Positions 8,910 to 17,088 of a stretch of DNA of 64,000 bases are shown piece after piece; within the stretch, counting starts at the first letter, position 1, and each line of letters begins with the position of its first letter. Made by a program: the position numbers and the translations under genes. Source of the DNA: G963701675 sp963701675 (GTDB lineage: Bacteria; Planctomycetota; Planctomycetia; Gemmatales; Gemmataceae); contig OY969623.1 of assembly GCA_963701675.1 (NCBI GenBank), positions 6,634,001 through 6,698,000 on the forward strand, in the 5' to 3' direction. The notes below the pieces were generated by a model that searched no databases, was not told the origin of the DNA, and was given only the letters and a program-made list of their open reading frames with translations.

Positions 8910-11155
8910 GTAGGTTTCCCCTTATCGTCGTCAGCGAGATTTGCCGTGATCAAGAACGCTAACGAATTCGGCGCGGCCGGCCGCGGGCCGTTGCCGATCG
9001 GCAGCGGCGGCCAGTCGGCGGCGTTGACTACCACGAACGGGCCGTCATCCACGACCACGTCCGGAAACGAGTCGTTGGTGAGATCGGCAAATAGCAGGAA
9101 ATCGTGACCCGACGTGTTGGTGTCGTAAAACGTCGGTGCGCCGAATGTCGCGTCGCCGTTGCCCAGCAGAATCCCGATCATCGACGTGGCAAAGGCCGTA
9201 ATGCCGATGTCGAGTTTGCCGTCTTGGTTAACGTCGGCCACTTCGATGGCATGACCGCCGAGGGGAACCGTCGAGTGGAGCACAAAGCTTCCATCTCCGA
9301 TTCCCCGAAAGATTCTCAACTGACCGCCCTGGTCTATGGCCGCCAGGTCGAGGTGGGCGTCACCATCGAGGAACCCGGATGCCACCGCCGTGGTGAGACT
9401 TCCGGCCGCGTAGCTGACAGGCGCCTGGAAAGTTCCGTCGCCGTTACCCAACAGCACGCACACCTTTCCATTTTGGGTGTAGCTACTGGTGGCGCTATCG
9501 AGGTTGCCGTCGGCATTGAAGTCGCCGGTCGTCACGGTACGTGGACCGTCACATGTATTGGTGTTAATCGGCGATGCGAACGTACCGTCGCCGTTTCCTA
9601 GAAGCACGCTGACATTATCACTCGTTGCGTTGGACGCAAGGATATCGGGTGTTGCGTCGCCGTTGAAATCGCCTGTGGTCAGATCAAAGGGACGATTGTC
9701 GGCGGCATAGGTGACAGGGAGTCCGAACGTGCCATCGCCGACGCCTAACATCACCACCACGCCTTCCGGTCCGGTGTCCTTGTCGACAATGGCGAGGTCG
9801 AGGATCCCGTCGCCGTTGAGTTCGGCGGCAATCAGTTCGTCTACACCGTTGTCCGTTGGGTAGATGGCGACCTGGGCGAAGGCGCCGACTCCGGTGCCTA
9901 GATACACGCCCACAGCGCCTTGAGTTTGAGTGGTACTTTCGTCGGTCCCCGCGAGATCGGGCAGACCGTCGGCATTGAAATCGCCCGTGGCGACTGCTTT
10001 GAATTCAAAACCGCTGAATAGGTTGAGGGCGGCGGCGAACTTTCCACCGCCGATGCCAACGAACAAGGAAACGTTGTTGTTCTCCGAATCGGTAACCGCG
10101 AGATCGCGGATGCCGTCGCCGGTAAAATCTACCGCGGCGGCGCCCGTCGGTTGTTCGCCCCCGAGGTAGCCCACCGGCGGTTTCAGGCTGCCGTCGCCAT
10201 TTCCCAACAGTACAGCAACGGGGCTATGCGGCTGGTCGCCCACCACGACAACATCCAGCACGACGTCGCCGTTCAACTCCTCGATAAGCACGCCTTGGGC
10301 GCCGAAATCGCCCGCGGTGCTTGCGGCAGGCCCGAACGTTCCGTCTCCGATGCCCAGAAGCACACTCAACGGAGAATCGTTGGCGACGGCCAAATCCAAA
10401 GTCCCGTCACTATTCAAGTCGCCCAGCGCCACGTCTGAAGTGCCGGCGCCGGTGAAAAATACCTGCGGTGGCTGGAAAGTGCCGTCGCCCACACCCAATA
10501 GCACGTTGACGGAGTTGTTGGATTGCGTTGCAGCGACGAGATCGGCTTTCCCGTCCGCGTTCAGGTCGCCCGTCGCTACCGCCACCGCCCCGTTGCTGCT
10601 CGTCGCGAAGGACGTTAACCCCGAAAAGGTGCCGCTCCCTGTATTGAACAAGAGCGACACCCGGCCGCTGGGGTAATTGGCAAATGCCAGGTCCGGAGCG
10701 CTGTCGCCGTTGAAGTCCGCCGCGACCACGGAGCGGAGATTTCGGCCTCCACCGTAGTTGGTCTGCGTCGGGAAAGTACCATCCCCCGCGTTCAGGAGGA
10801 CGGTCACGACCCGGCTCGTAAAGCTGGCCGCCGCCAGATCGAGGTCCCCGTCGCCGTCCAAGTCAGCCACGGCTACCGACCTCGGCGTGTTCCCCACCGT
10901 GTAATCCTGCTTGGGACCGAACGTCCCATTGCCTTGATTGAGGAGCACACTCACGGACCCTGCCGTGCCGGAAATCGCGTTGGCGACCACCATGTCGAAG
11001 GCGCCGTCGCCGTTGAAGTCGCCGACTTCGACATCCCTCGGATGCACCCCCGTCGAGTAAGCCGGCGGGAGCATGAAGCTCGGCAGGTCACGCCGTTCAA
11101 GGCGTTCGATGGTTGGTCGAAACCGCGGTAGTACTTTTTCAAGACGTGAACGCAT
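8906..11155 (-). CDS. FG-GAP/VCBS repeat exported protein (749 aa)
   Basis: After a basic N-terminus and IERLERRDLPSF come about eleven FG-GAP/VCBS units with DFNGDG or DLNSDG calcium-binding cores and LLGNGDGTF strands. The chosen start is ATG 11155, with GGAGG about 4 nt upstream, slightly close; an in-frame ATG at 11191 lacks a binding site. The C-terminal part contains DWPPLPIGNGPR, shared with the product of 1216-4518, which suggests a conserved exit or anchoring segment. It is the first gene of the six-gene minus-strand run and overlaps the next gene by 4 bp (ATGA). Probably a cell-surface propeller; function unknown. Confidence 0.86.
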   Translation of the reverse strand: MRSRLEKVLPRFRPTIERLERRDLPSFMLPPAYSTGVHPRDVEVGDFNGDGAFDMVVANAISGTAGSVSVLLNQGNGTFGPKQDYTVGNTPRSVAVADLDGDGDLDLAAASFTSRVVTVLLNAGDGTFPTQTNYGGGRNLRSVVAADFNGDSAPDLAFANYPSGRVSLLFNTGSGTFSGLTSFATSSNGAVAVATGDLNADGKADLVAATQSNNSVNVLLGVGDGTFQPPQVFFTGAGTSDVALGDLNSDGTLDLAVANDSPLSVLLGIGDGTFGPAASTAGDFGAQGVLIEELNGDVVLDVVVVGDQPHSPVAVLLGNGDGSLKPPVGYLGGEQPTGAAAVDFTGDGIRDLAVTDSENNNVSLFVGIGGGKFAAALNLFSGFEFKAVATGDFNADGLPDLAGTDESTTQTQGAVGVYLGTGVGAFAQVAIYPTDNGVDELIAAELNGDGILDLAIVDKDTGPEGVVVMLGVGDGTFGLPVTYAADNRPFDLTTGDFNGDATPDILASNATSDNVSVLLGNGDGTFASPINTNTCDGPRTVTTGDFNADGNLDSATSSYTQNGKVCVLLGNGDGTFQAPVSYAAGSLTTAVASGFLDGDAHLDLAAIDQGGQLRIFRGIGDGSFVLHSTVPLGGHAIEVADVNQDGKLDIGITAFATSMIGILLGNGDATFGAPTFYDTNTSGHDFLLFADLTNDSFPDVVVDDGPFVVVNAADWPPLPIGNGPRPAAPNSLAFLITANLADDDKGKPT

Positions 11156-11404
11156 AGCTCCTCCATTTGTTAGTCGTTTAGCATGGTCCATCCAGCTGCG
11201 CGTCTCACAACGCGGCCGCACAGTTTAGGTGGTTGCAACCGATTACACCACAGGGTGTTAGACCGATGACGCCGACTGGTGCGAGTCATGGCGTACTCCC
11301 GCGCGGTACGTACCCAGGACGCGAGCCAAAAGCCCCTATAGGTATAACGTGATTTCAAGCGAAAACCGGACGCGCGACTTGCAGGATTCTTGAGAAATCG
11401 ACAG

Positions 11405-11686
11405 TTATGATCTTGGATTAGGGCGGAAAGGCTGCGAATCGCTCGGGGGTTTGTCAAAGCGTTTTCCAACTACGTGTCCGATGAGGGCGCCAGTAACTCC
11501 ACCGACGATCAAGCCAAACAGAACCCCAGCCGTGTTTTTGAGTTCGTCGCCCCAGCCTCCCTGATCATCTCGGTACATCAGGTAAAGGACTCCGCCGAGG
11601 TAGCAGAGACCAAAGCCGAGAAAGAATCCGAGCAGTCTGCCGACGGCCGACCAATTCGCGACTTTCATAACGCTCCCAACACTCAT
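11405..11686 (-). CDS. Small two-helix membrane protein
   Basis: About 93 residues with two hydrophobic segments (around FFLGFGLCYLGGVLYL and AGVLFGLIVGGVTGALIGHVVG), the second rich in glycine in the way of glycine-zipper helices. The tail is polar and proline-rich. The ATG at 11686 overlaps the TGA of the upstream gene (ATGA), pointing to coupled translation. An in-frame ATG at 11668, preceded closely by GGGAG, is an alternative that removes six residues. It is the last gene of the operon running from the ECF sigma factor at 16957. Family not recognised. Confidence 0.6.
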   Translation of the reverse strand: MSVGSVMKVANWSAVGRLLGFFLGFGLCYLGGVLYLMYRDDQGGWGDELKNTAGVLFGLIVGGVTGALIGHVVGKRFDKPPSDSQPFRPNPRS

Positions 11687-12000
11687 TGACGACGATATCG
11701 GCCAAGCAGGAATCCCACCACAGCCCCGACAACGGCGCCCACGAGGCCGCCTACGGGAACGCCGATGAGTGCAAAAAGAAAAGCCCAGCTTCCGTATTGA
11801 TGTGAGAGATTGATGTAGTGCCAAACACTGGCGATTATTCCCAGCGCCAGGCCGCCGCCGGCGCCTGCGCATCCGCCGAGCCAGCTAACCGTTGTTCGAT
11901 GTCCGCGACCTTGATGTGCCAACTGTTCGCGCAGTTCGCGATTCTCACGCTCAAGACTACGAACCTCGGCAGCATCACGTTCAATGGAGCCATCAGGCAT
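11683..12000 (-). CDS. Small membrane protein with N-terminal coiled coil
   Basis: 105 residues. The first ~35 are charged and heptad-like (LERENRELREQLAH), suggesting a short coiled coil. Two transmembrane segments follow, the second glycine/valine-rich (GGLVGAVVGAVVGFLLG), then a basic RYRRQ end. ATG 12000 has GGAGG 7 nt upstream and is preferred over a further upstream in-frame codon at 12027. It lies 17 bp after the polytopic membrane protein gene and overlaps the next gene by 4 bp. The two small genes have similar layouts and may work together; no function is assignable. Confidence 0.65.
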   Translation of the reverse strand: MPDGSIERDAAEVRSLERENRELREQLAHQGRGHRTTVSWLGGCAGAGGGLALGIIASVWHYINLSHQYGSWAFLFALIGVPVGGLVGAVVGAVVGFLLGRYRRQ

Positions 12001-12017
12001 GGACGAACCTCCGTTCT

Positions 12018-13955
12018 TTAGCGCCAACTTAATACTCGAAAGATTCCTTCACGCCGTTTGATCCGGTCGGGCAACGTCAGCAGTGAATCGCGATACACGC
12101 TCAAGAGGATGCCGCTGCCGAAGATCACGCCACCGCCGACCATGAGGTATATCGCTGCGGTGCTCATTTTGCTCCATGGTAGGTAGATCGGCAACGTCAC
12201 CACGTAGACCGCAACCAAGATCGCCCCGGTGAGGGTTGTCGATTTGAGTTGGAACATGTTGCCGGTCGCCAGGAGGATCAGCCCGGCGGCGAGCATGCCG
12301 AGTTCGTCCGGCCAGTTGAACACGTCCTGCGAACGGTAACTGGTCACGGCGATCATCAGCGGGACGGCGATAAGGGCGCATCCGAGCGCCAAACTGAAGC
12401 TCACCAGATCGTTGTGCCGGTCTTGCTCCCGGTACCAACCGATGTGTCCGAGTGTCAGAAGCCCGGCGCCGAGGATCAAACTGGCGATTTCCAACCGTTG
12501 GCCCAACGTCAGTGTGGAAAACACTGCGAGAACCAGCATTGCCAGCACGCCGTTGCCGATGGACGTCACCACGTACCAGCGGCGCCATTCGGTGTGGCGA
12601 ACGAGAGCGATAGCGGACAGGCTGATGACAACCAGCGTCAGCAACATTCCGAGGAGCTCGCCTTTGTTCTCGCGGTGGCCGGCGCCGAGATGGCTGATGG
12701 TAATCAACGCGCCTGCAACGAATGCCAAGGAAAGAAGCGCGTTGGCACACTGAAAAGTCGAGCGGGCCACTCCGGTGAGGTTGAACCGTTCCAACGCGGT
12801 GACGCGATGGACGATCAAGAGAACGAGGCCGACGACGGCGAATGTCAGCGTGTAATAGGAATCGGCGAAGTCGCCGTAGGCCAAGAGCTGCCAGACGGCA
12901 GCGCACGCCATCGCCGCCGCCAGGTAGACGAGGTTCGATTTCTTGTGAAGCCCGGCCGAAAGGGCATAGAAAAACGCCGCTTCGGCGAAGAACGCGGCCA
13001 GCGCCAGATTGGTGAAGTCGCCGCGAACGTCGAAAAAGCCCCTCGCGGCCGTCGCCAGACTCGATACGAGCAACAACAACATGGCCGAGTGAGCGACGAT
13101 CGCGAGAGGCCGTTCGGCAGTGTGCCCGCGCTGAAGCCGCGCACCGATGAGATAGAGAATCGGAATGGCCATCAACAGCGGCGCTTGTTCATGCCACTGG
13201 TGCAGGCCGATCATCCACAGAAAGCCAACCGCGCCGGACATCGTCGCGGCTGCAGCGCCGAGGAAGTACGTCAACGACACGTCGGACCGTGCGTGCCGGG
13301 TAACATACGCTCCGAATTGGCACGAAATCGCGGCCAGAGCCATCGCCCCGACGTACGTCCAGGTCAGTGGACGTCCCATTTCGACGGCTTGCCAGACCAA
13401 CCACGCGCCCAGGACGACCGGCGTCACGATCAAGACCAGCCCCAACGGTTGGCAGGCCCGCGTCAGCGATCGGCTCAAGAAGCCGAGTGACTCCTTGGAT
13501 TCAGGATCCGCGGCAGCCGCTCGGCGAGCGACAAGCGGTTGCGCCGAATTCACGGCCAAGGCGGTGAGCGACATCACGATGATCACTAGTTCTTCATTCA
13601 GTTGCACGTTCAGCAATTGAATCGCCAGCAGTTCGGCCCAGAGCAACGTGACGGCGGCGAGATAGATGTACATGCCGATCCGGCGTACCACCAAGTCGGA
13701 GTACAGGTACGCATAGGTACCGGTGAGCACGATCAAGAGGGCAGGGATTCGCAGGCCGCGGTCGGTGGTAATTGGAGAAGGCGCTTCGAGACCAACGTCC
13801 TGGAAGGACGGCCCGAAGTAAGGAAAGAGGTAGCCGACGACTTGCGCGGTCAGCAACAGCAGAAGTCCTGCGCCGAACAGCACATGGCCGGACCAGAAGA
13901 ATGCCAGGCCGAATCGTTTGCGGGTGAACCCTTCACCTTCGGCGGCCGGGAAGCG
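12018..13955 (-). CDS. Polytopic membrane protein, C-terminal portion (separated by a frameshift)
   Basis: This frame carries about 640 residues with roughly 18-20 hydrophobic helices, beginning around FPAAEGEGFTRKRF and FWSGHVLFGAGLLLLL. It has no start of its own: the N-terminus is read in another frame from 14545. Adding one base in GCGCTTCC (minus strand, near 13953) would join the two as ERAFPAAEGEG. The full protein would be about 840 residues with more than twenty transmembrane helices. I do not recognise the family; no catalytic or transport motif is visible. The operon places it downstream of the ECF sigma factor and kinase 1, so it could be a target or partner of that signalling pair. 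Confidence 0.68.
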   Translation of the reverse strand, partial: RFPAAEGEGFTRKRFGLAFFWSGHVLFGAGLLLLLTAQVVGYLFPYFGPSFQDVGLEAPSPITTDRGLRIPALLIVLTGTYAYLYSDLVVRRIGMYIYLAAVTLLWAELLAIQLLNVQLNEELVIIVMSLTALAVNSAQPLVARRAAAADPESKESLGFLSRSLTRACQPLGLVLIVTPVVLGAWLVWQAVEMGRPLTWTYVGAMALAAISCQFGAYVTRHARSDVSLTYFLGAAAATMSGAVGFLWMIGLHQWHEQAPLLMAIPILYLIGARLQRGHTAERPLAIVAHSAMLLLLVSSLATAARGFFDVRGDFTNLALAAFFAEAAFFYALSAGLHKKSNLVYLAAAMACAAVWQLLAYGDFADSYYTLTFAVVGLVLLIVHRVTALERFNLTGVARSTFQCANALLSLAFVAGALITISHLGAGHRENKGELLGMLLTLVVISLSAIALVRHTEWRRWYVVTSIGNGVLAMLVLAVFSTLTLGQRLEIASLILGAGLLTLGHIGWYREQDRHNDLVSFSLALGCALIAVPLMIAVTSYRSQDVFNWPDELGMLAAGLILLATGNMFQLKSTTLTGAILVAVYVVTLPIYLPWSKMSTAAIYLMVGGGVIFGSGILLSVYRDSLLTLPDRIKRREGIFRVLSWR

Positions 13956-14545
13956 CGTTCGGCGTGAATGCCGATCAATCCCAAGACGACGAGAAGAACG
14001 GCCGGGTGGGTGATCTGCCAGAACTCGTTCGGGCCGTCGACGTCCGCGAGGAGGAGGAGGCTGGACATGGCGATGCCCCCCATGAAGACCCACACGAAGA
14101 GCGGATCGCGCAGCACCCACGCCGAAGCGGCGTACAGGGCACAACAAACGAGGGCCGCCACCCAGATTCGTTCATAAAGCGTAAGTGGATGCAGACCCTG
14201 CGCGTGGTAGAACCACAAGTTGAGAGGCATGATCAAGCACGCCAGAAGCGTCAAAGCACGGCCGGCGGTCTGGAAGCGGGTTTTCGCGATGATCACCCAC
14301 CCCGCCGCCATCACGCCGATAGTTGCGGCGCCCATGAGACTGGCGACGAACACTTTGTTCTCGAAAATCCCGATCGTATACAGCCAAATCACCAGGCCGA
14401 CGACAAGCACGACGGCGCCAAAGACCATCAACCATTGGATGTTCTTCGGGTCGAGCAGGATCTCCATCAAGGAGCGTCTCGGTAAGCGCTTTTGCGGCGT
14501 AGCCTGGGTCATCGGGTCAAGGTTTCCGATTTCGCCTGAAGACAT
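13850..14545 (-). CDS. Polytopic membrane protein, N-terminal portion (separated by a frameshift)
   Basis: The frame starts at ATG 14545 (GAGG a few nt upstream) with a cytoplasmic-looking polar segment of about 35 residues, then about six hydrophobic helices (for example WLMVFGAVVLVVGLVIWLY). Homology with the rest of the protein should stop near 13953. Beyond it the frame gives a short, cysteine-rich and implausible tail ending at 13850, while the hydrophobic pattern continues in the frame of 12018-13955. I treat both as one gene with a one-base deletion, real or from sequencing. The gene begins 93 bp downstream of kinase 1. Confidence 0.65.
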   Translation of the reverse strand: MSSGEIGNLDPMTQATPQKRLPRRSLMEILLDPKNIQWLMVFGAVVLVVGLVIWLYTIGIFENKVFVASLMGAATIGVMAAGWVIIAKTRFQTAGRALTLLACLIMPLNLWFYHAQGLHPLTLYERIWVAALVCCALYAASAWVLRDPLFVWVFMGGIAMSSLLLLADVDGPNEFWQITHPAVLLVVLGLIGIHAERASRPPKVKGSPANDSAWHSSGPAMCCSAQDFCCC

Positions 14546-14593
14546 AACTGCCTCGCATTGGTAAAGGACGATAACTGTGGGCGCAGGGGTAGC

Positions 14594-14621
14594 CTCCGGT
14601 CGCTGACGCTCCCGGCTCGCC
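14594..14621. repeat. Short dispersed repeat, copy 1
   Basis: The segment CTCCGGTCGCTGACGC followed by TCCCGGCTCGCC recurs almost unchanged at 56084-56112, where it forms the second arm of a hairpin. Here it lies in the 93-bp gap between kinase 1 and the polytopic membrane protein gene. Only two copies were seen in the window. Confidence 0.5.
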
Positions 14622-14638
14622 TGTTACGTGCCCGTCTG

Positions 14639-16391
14639 TTATGAACTGGGCTCTGCGGCGCTTACGTCGGCAGGTAACCGCCGAAGTAGTAGGTGTTGGA
14701 TTAGTCCCAGAACACTCATGCAAAGTACGAAGATCACGGCTTGATAAACCGGCACCGCACGAACGTCATCGTGAATGAGGACGAACGCTTCCAGGCCGAC
14801 GTAACTGGCCATCGTGAGCGCGGTAGTGAACCACACCAGACCGAGACCGCCGCGTAAGGGAGCGCTGGCAATGAGCACCAGGTAGACAGCGATCACGGCG
14901 CTTCGCGGTCCTTCGCCGAGGAACAGGTAGATCGTAAACAGGCTGACGTCCAACGCCGTCCAGCCGTACGCCACCAGCGTTGCCGATCGGCCGGATGGGC
15001 CACGGCTCAACATCTCGAAGCCCCATGCACCCACCGCCCACACGGACATCAACACGGTCAAGGAATAGTGATAGAAGCCGCCTTCGCCGGGTGCGTCCAG
15101 CCCGAGCAGAACCAGGTGATTGATGTAAAAACCAGCCAGTGCTGCCCAGGTCGTTGCCAACGCTGGGTGCTTTCGCGACCATCGTCGCAGCTTCCCGATC
15201 GGTCCCGGCGGCCGAGCGCGGATTGGTTCACCACGCAGGAAGCACTCCAAGTCTTCCGCCAACTCGCGGGCTGATCCGTACCGGTTGCGCGGCTGCTTCT
15301 CCAAGCACTTCAGGCAAATCGTCTGGAGATTCCGCGGCACTTCCGCGTTCAACAATCGTGGCGCGACCGGTTCTTGCTCGAGCACTTGCAGCAGCGTTTC
15401 CAGATTGTTCTCGCCCAAGAACGGCGGCCGGCCTGTGAGCGCTGCGTAGAGAACGGCGCCGAGGCTGTACACATCGGAAAGCGGTCCGACTTCTCTGACT
15501 TTACCTTCCGCTTGTTCCGGGGCCATGTAGCTGGCGGTGCCGAGTATATCGCCCGTCGCCGTCGTTCCCGCCGAGCTGTCGAGCCGCTTAGCAAGGCCGA
15601 AGTCGGTAATCTTCGGGCAAAAGGATGAAGGATGAAGGATGAAGGATGAACCGAACTGAATAAGGTTGGCTGATTCTTCCTTCATCCTTCCTCCTTCATC
15701 CTTTTGAAGAAGGATGTTCGCCGGCTTGATGTCGCGGTGAACGGTCCCTTGGCGATGGGCGTGTTCGACGGCGCGCGCCAAAGTCGCCACCAACTCGGCG
15801 GCTTCGCGCGGCGGCAATGGGCCGCGAGAAAGTCGTTCGGCAAGACTCCCGCCCTCTACCAGTGCCATCGTGAAGTAGTGAAGTCCTTTGCATTCGCCGA
15901 CTTCGTGGATGGAAACAATGTTCGGATGTTCCAAGCGTGCCGCGGTCTCGGCCTCCATGCGGAAACGGCGAACCGCGGCTTCTTTCGCGAGCTCTCCCGA
16001 GAGGATCATCTTCAAGGCAACAGTTCGATCAAGACTAATCTGGCGTGCACGGAACACGACACCCATGCCGCCCCGACCGATTTCCGCGAGCAACTGGTAG
16101 TCACCGAAGATTCGGCCGGGCGCGATGACGGCCTCGACGTCGCCCGGCGCCGGCGAAGGTGGATGGCCCTTGCCAAACGGCGGTGTCGAGCGGGCAAGGT
16201 TCCTTGAGCCGGGCAATGGCGCCGCCAAGACGATCTTCATCCGCAAAGTAGGTTCGCAGAGCATCCGCCAAATCTGGGTGTCGACGCAGGAGTTCTTCTC
16301 GGAGGGCGGGCTTTCCGGTTTCGCCGGTTTCCAGGTACTCGGCGAGGATTTGGTCAAGGCGGCCGACCCGCGATTCCTGCGCATCCGCCAT
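14639..16391 (-). CDS. Hanks-type Ser/Thr protein kinase with C-terminal membrane domain (kinase 1; frameshift near its start)
   Basis: Transfers phosphate from ATP to Ser/Thr of unknown targets; membrane-anchored. From ATG 16391 the first ~70 residues (MADAQESRVGRLD onward) are read in one frame and the rest in another. Removing one base in GTTTGG (near 16176) joins them. Visible motifs are the glycine loop GRGGMG (about residue 105), VALKM lysine, HRDIKPANILL, ITDFGLAK and APEQ. Between HRDIKPANILL and PKITDFGLAK sit 30 extra residues encoded by an inverted heptamer-repeat element (15619-15706). The C-terminal ~190 residues hold five or six transmembrane helices. The gene follows the ECF sigma gene by 2 bp, so the two are surely co-expressed. 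Confidence 0.85.
15619..15706. repeat. Inverted heptamer-repeat array (AAGGATG) inside kinase 1
   Basis: Four perfect AAGGATG units (15621-15648) are followed, after about 30 bp, by the inverted sequence (two CTTCATC-type units around 15679-15705). The whole can fold as a hairpin. It lies in frame in the kinase gene and encodes, on the minus strand, the FILHPSSF-type segment between the catalytic loop and DFG. The two kinases at 32682 and 33827 carry a different heptamer at the same position. Confidence 0.88.
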
Positions 16392-16393
16392 GG

Positions 16394-16957
16394 TTAAGTC
16401 TCGGCGAGGTCTTCGCGTAGCTGTTGCAATCCACGACGCAAGAGCGAAGCAACCGAGGCCGGAGACTTTTGCAATTGCTGTCCGATTTGTGCGACAGAAC
16501 ACCCCTCCAGGTGTTTGAGCACGAGCGCTTCCCGCTGCAACTCCGGCAGACGCGCCAACGCCTCCGCCAGCCGCACCGCCTGCTCGTCCTGCATCATTTG
16601 GGTGCTCGGCGTCGGTTCCGCGCCGGCCAGGAAACGGGCCAGATCGGCCGAGGAGTCGTCGAGCGCCTGAGTCAGCGAGCGTTCCATTGCGGCGTTTCGC
16701 TTGTCGCGCCCCAAATGGCGAGCGGCGTCGGCCATCGTATGGGCCAAGATTTGTCGCAACCATGCCGCTTTCTCCGCCACGCTCTGACCACGAAACTGGT
16801 CGCGGGCCTGGTGCGCCTTCAAGAGCGTTTGCTGCACCAGGTCGGACGGCTCCACCTTGCCGCGCAACCGGGCCGTGAACCGCGTCCGCACCAACATGTG
16901 CAGATACGCACGGAACTGTTCAGGGGAATCGGCCGCCTCGTCACGGGTGGAGGCCAT
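16394..16957 (-). CDS. ECF-type RNA polymerase sigma factor (kinase-linked)
   Basis: A 187-residue sigma-70 family protein of extracytoplasmic-function size, expected to direct RNA polymerase to a small regulon. Region 2 is visible around residues 35-80 (DLVQQTLLKAHQ and the following AAWLRQILAHTMAD stretch), and region 4 as a C-terminal helix-turn-helix (LPELQREALVLKHLEG, then SVAQIGQQL). ATG 16957 is preferred over the adjacent TTG and has AGAGGG upstream. It is the first gene of the operon with kinase 1. ECF factors encoded beside Ser/Thr kinases are known in planctomycetes, so phosphorylation of the sigma factor is a reasonable inference, not shown here. Confidence 0.88.
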   Translation of the reverse strand: MASTRDEAADSPEQFRAYLHMLVRTRFTARLRGKVEPSDLVQQTLLKAHQARDQFRGQSVAEKAAWLRQILAHTMADAARHLGRDKRNAAMERSLTQALDDSSADLARFLAGAEPTPSTQMMQDEQAVRLAEALARLPELQREALVLKHLEGCSVAQIGQQLQKSPASVASLLRRGLQQLREDLAET

Positions 16958-17038
16958 CAAGCCGCCCTCTAAAAGTAAGGACGTCGCGCAGAGAGAAATC
17001 GACCAGAGAAATCTTAGGAAAGTGGACGCAATGGGTTA

Positions 17039-17062
17039 GCGACGGGTCGTGGGCCCCGTCGC
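17039..17062. terminator. GC-rich hairpin downstream of 17089-21303
   Basis: Perfect 8-bp arms GCGACGGG and CCCGTCGC with an 8-nt loop lie 27-50 bp past the stop of the long minus-strand gene and before the ECF sigma gene. There is no T-tract, so termination is only a suggestion. Confidence 0.4.
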
Positions 17063-17088
17063 AAATGTGTCGGCTGCGTCTGTGTTTA

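Noticed and set aside
1..11131. Long plus-strand open frames opposite the FG-GAP and beta-helix genes
   Set aside because: They mirror the repeated, GC-rich antisense of real genes, are rich in Ser/Pro/Arg/Val with no family motif, and lack ribosome binding sites.
11170..11469. Possible small gene on the minus strand
   Set aside because: It overlaps the better supported small membrane protein gene, has an unremarkable arginine/serine-rich translation and no binding site. I see nothing else in 11156-11404.
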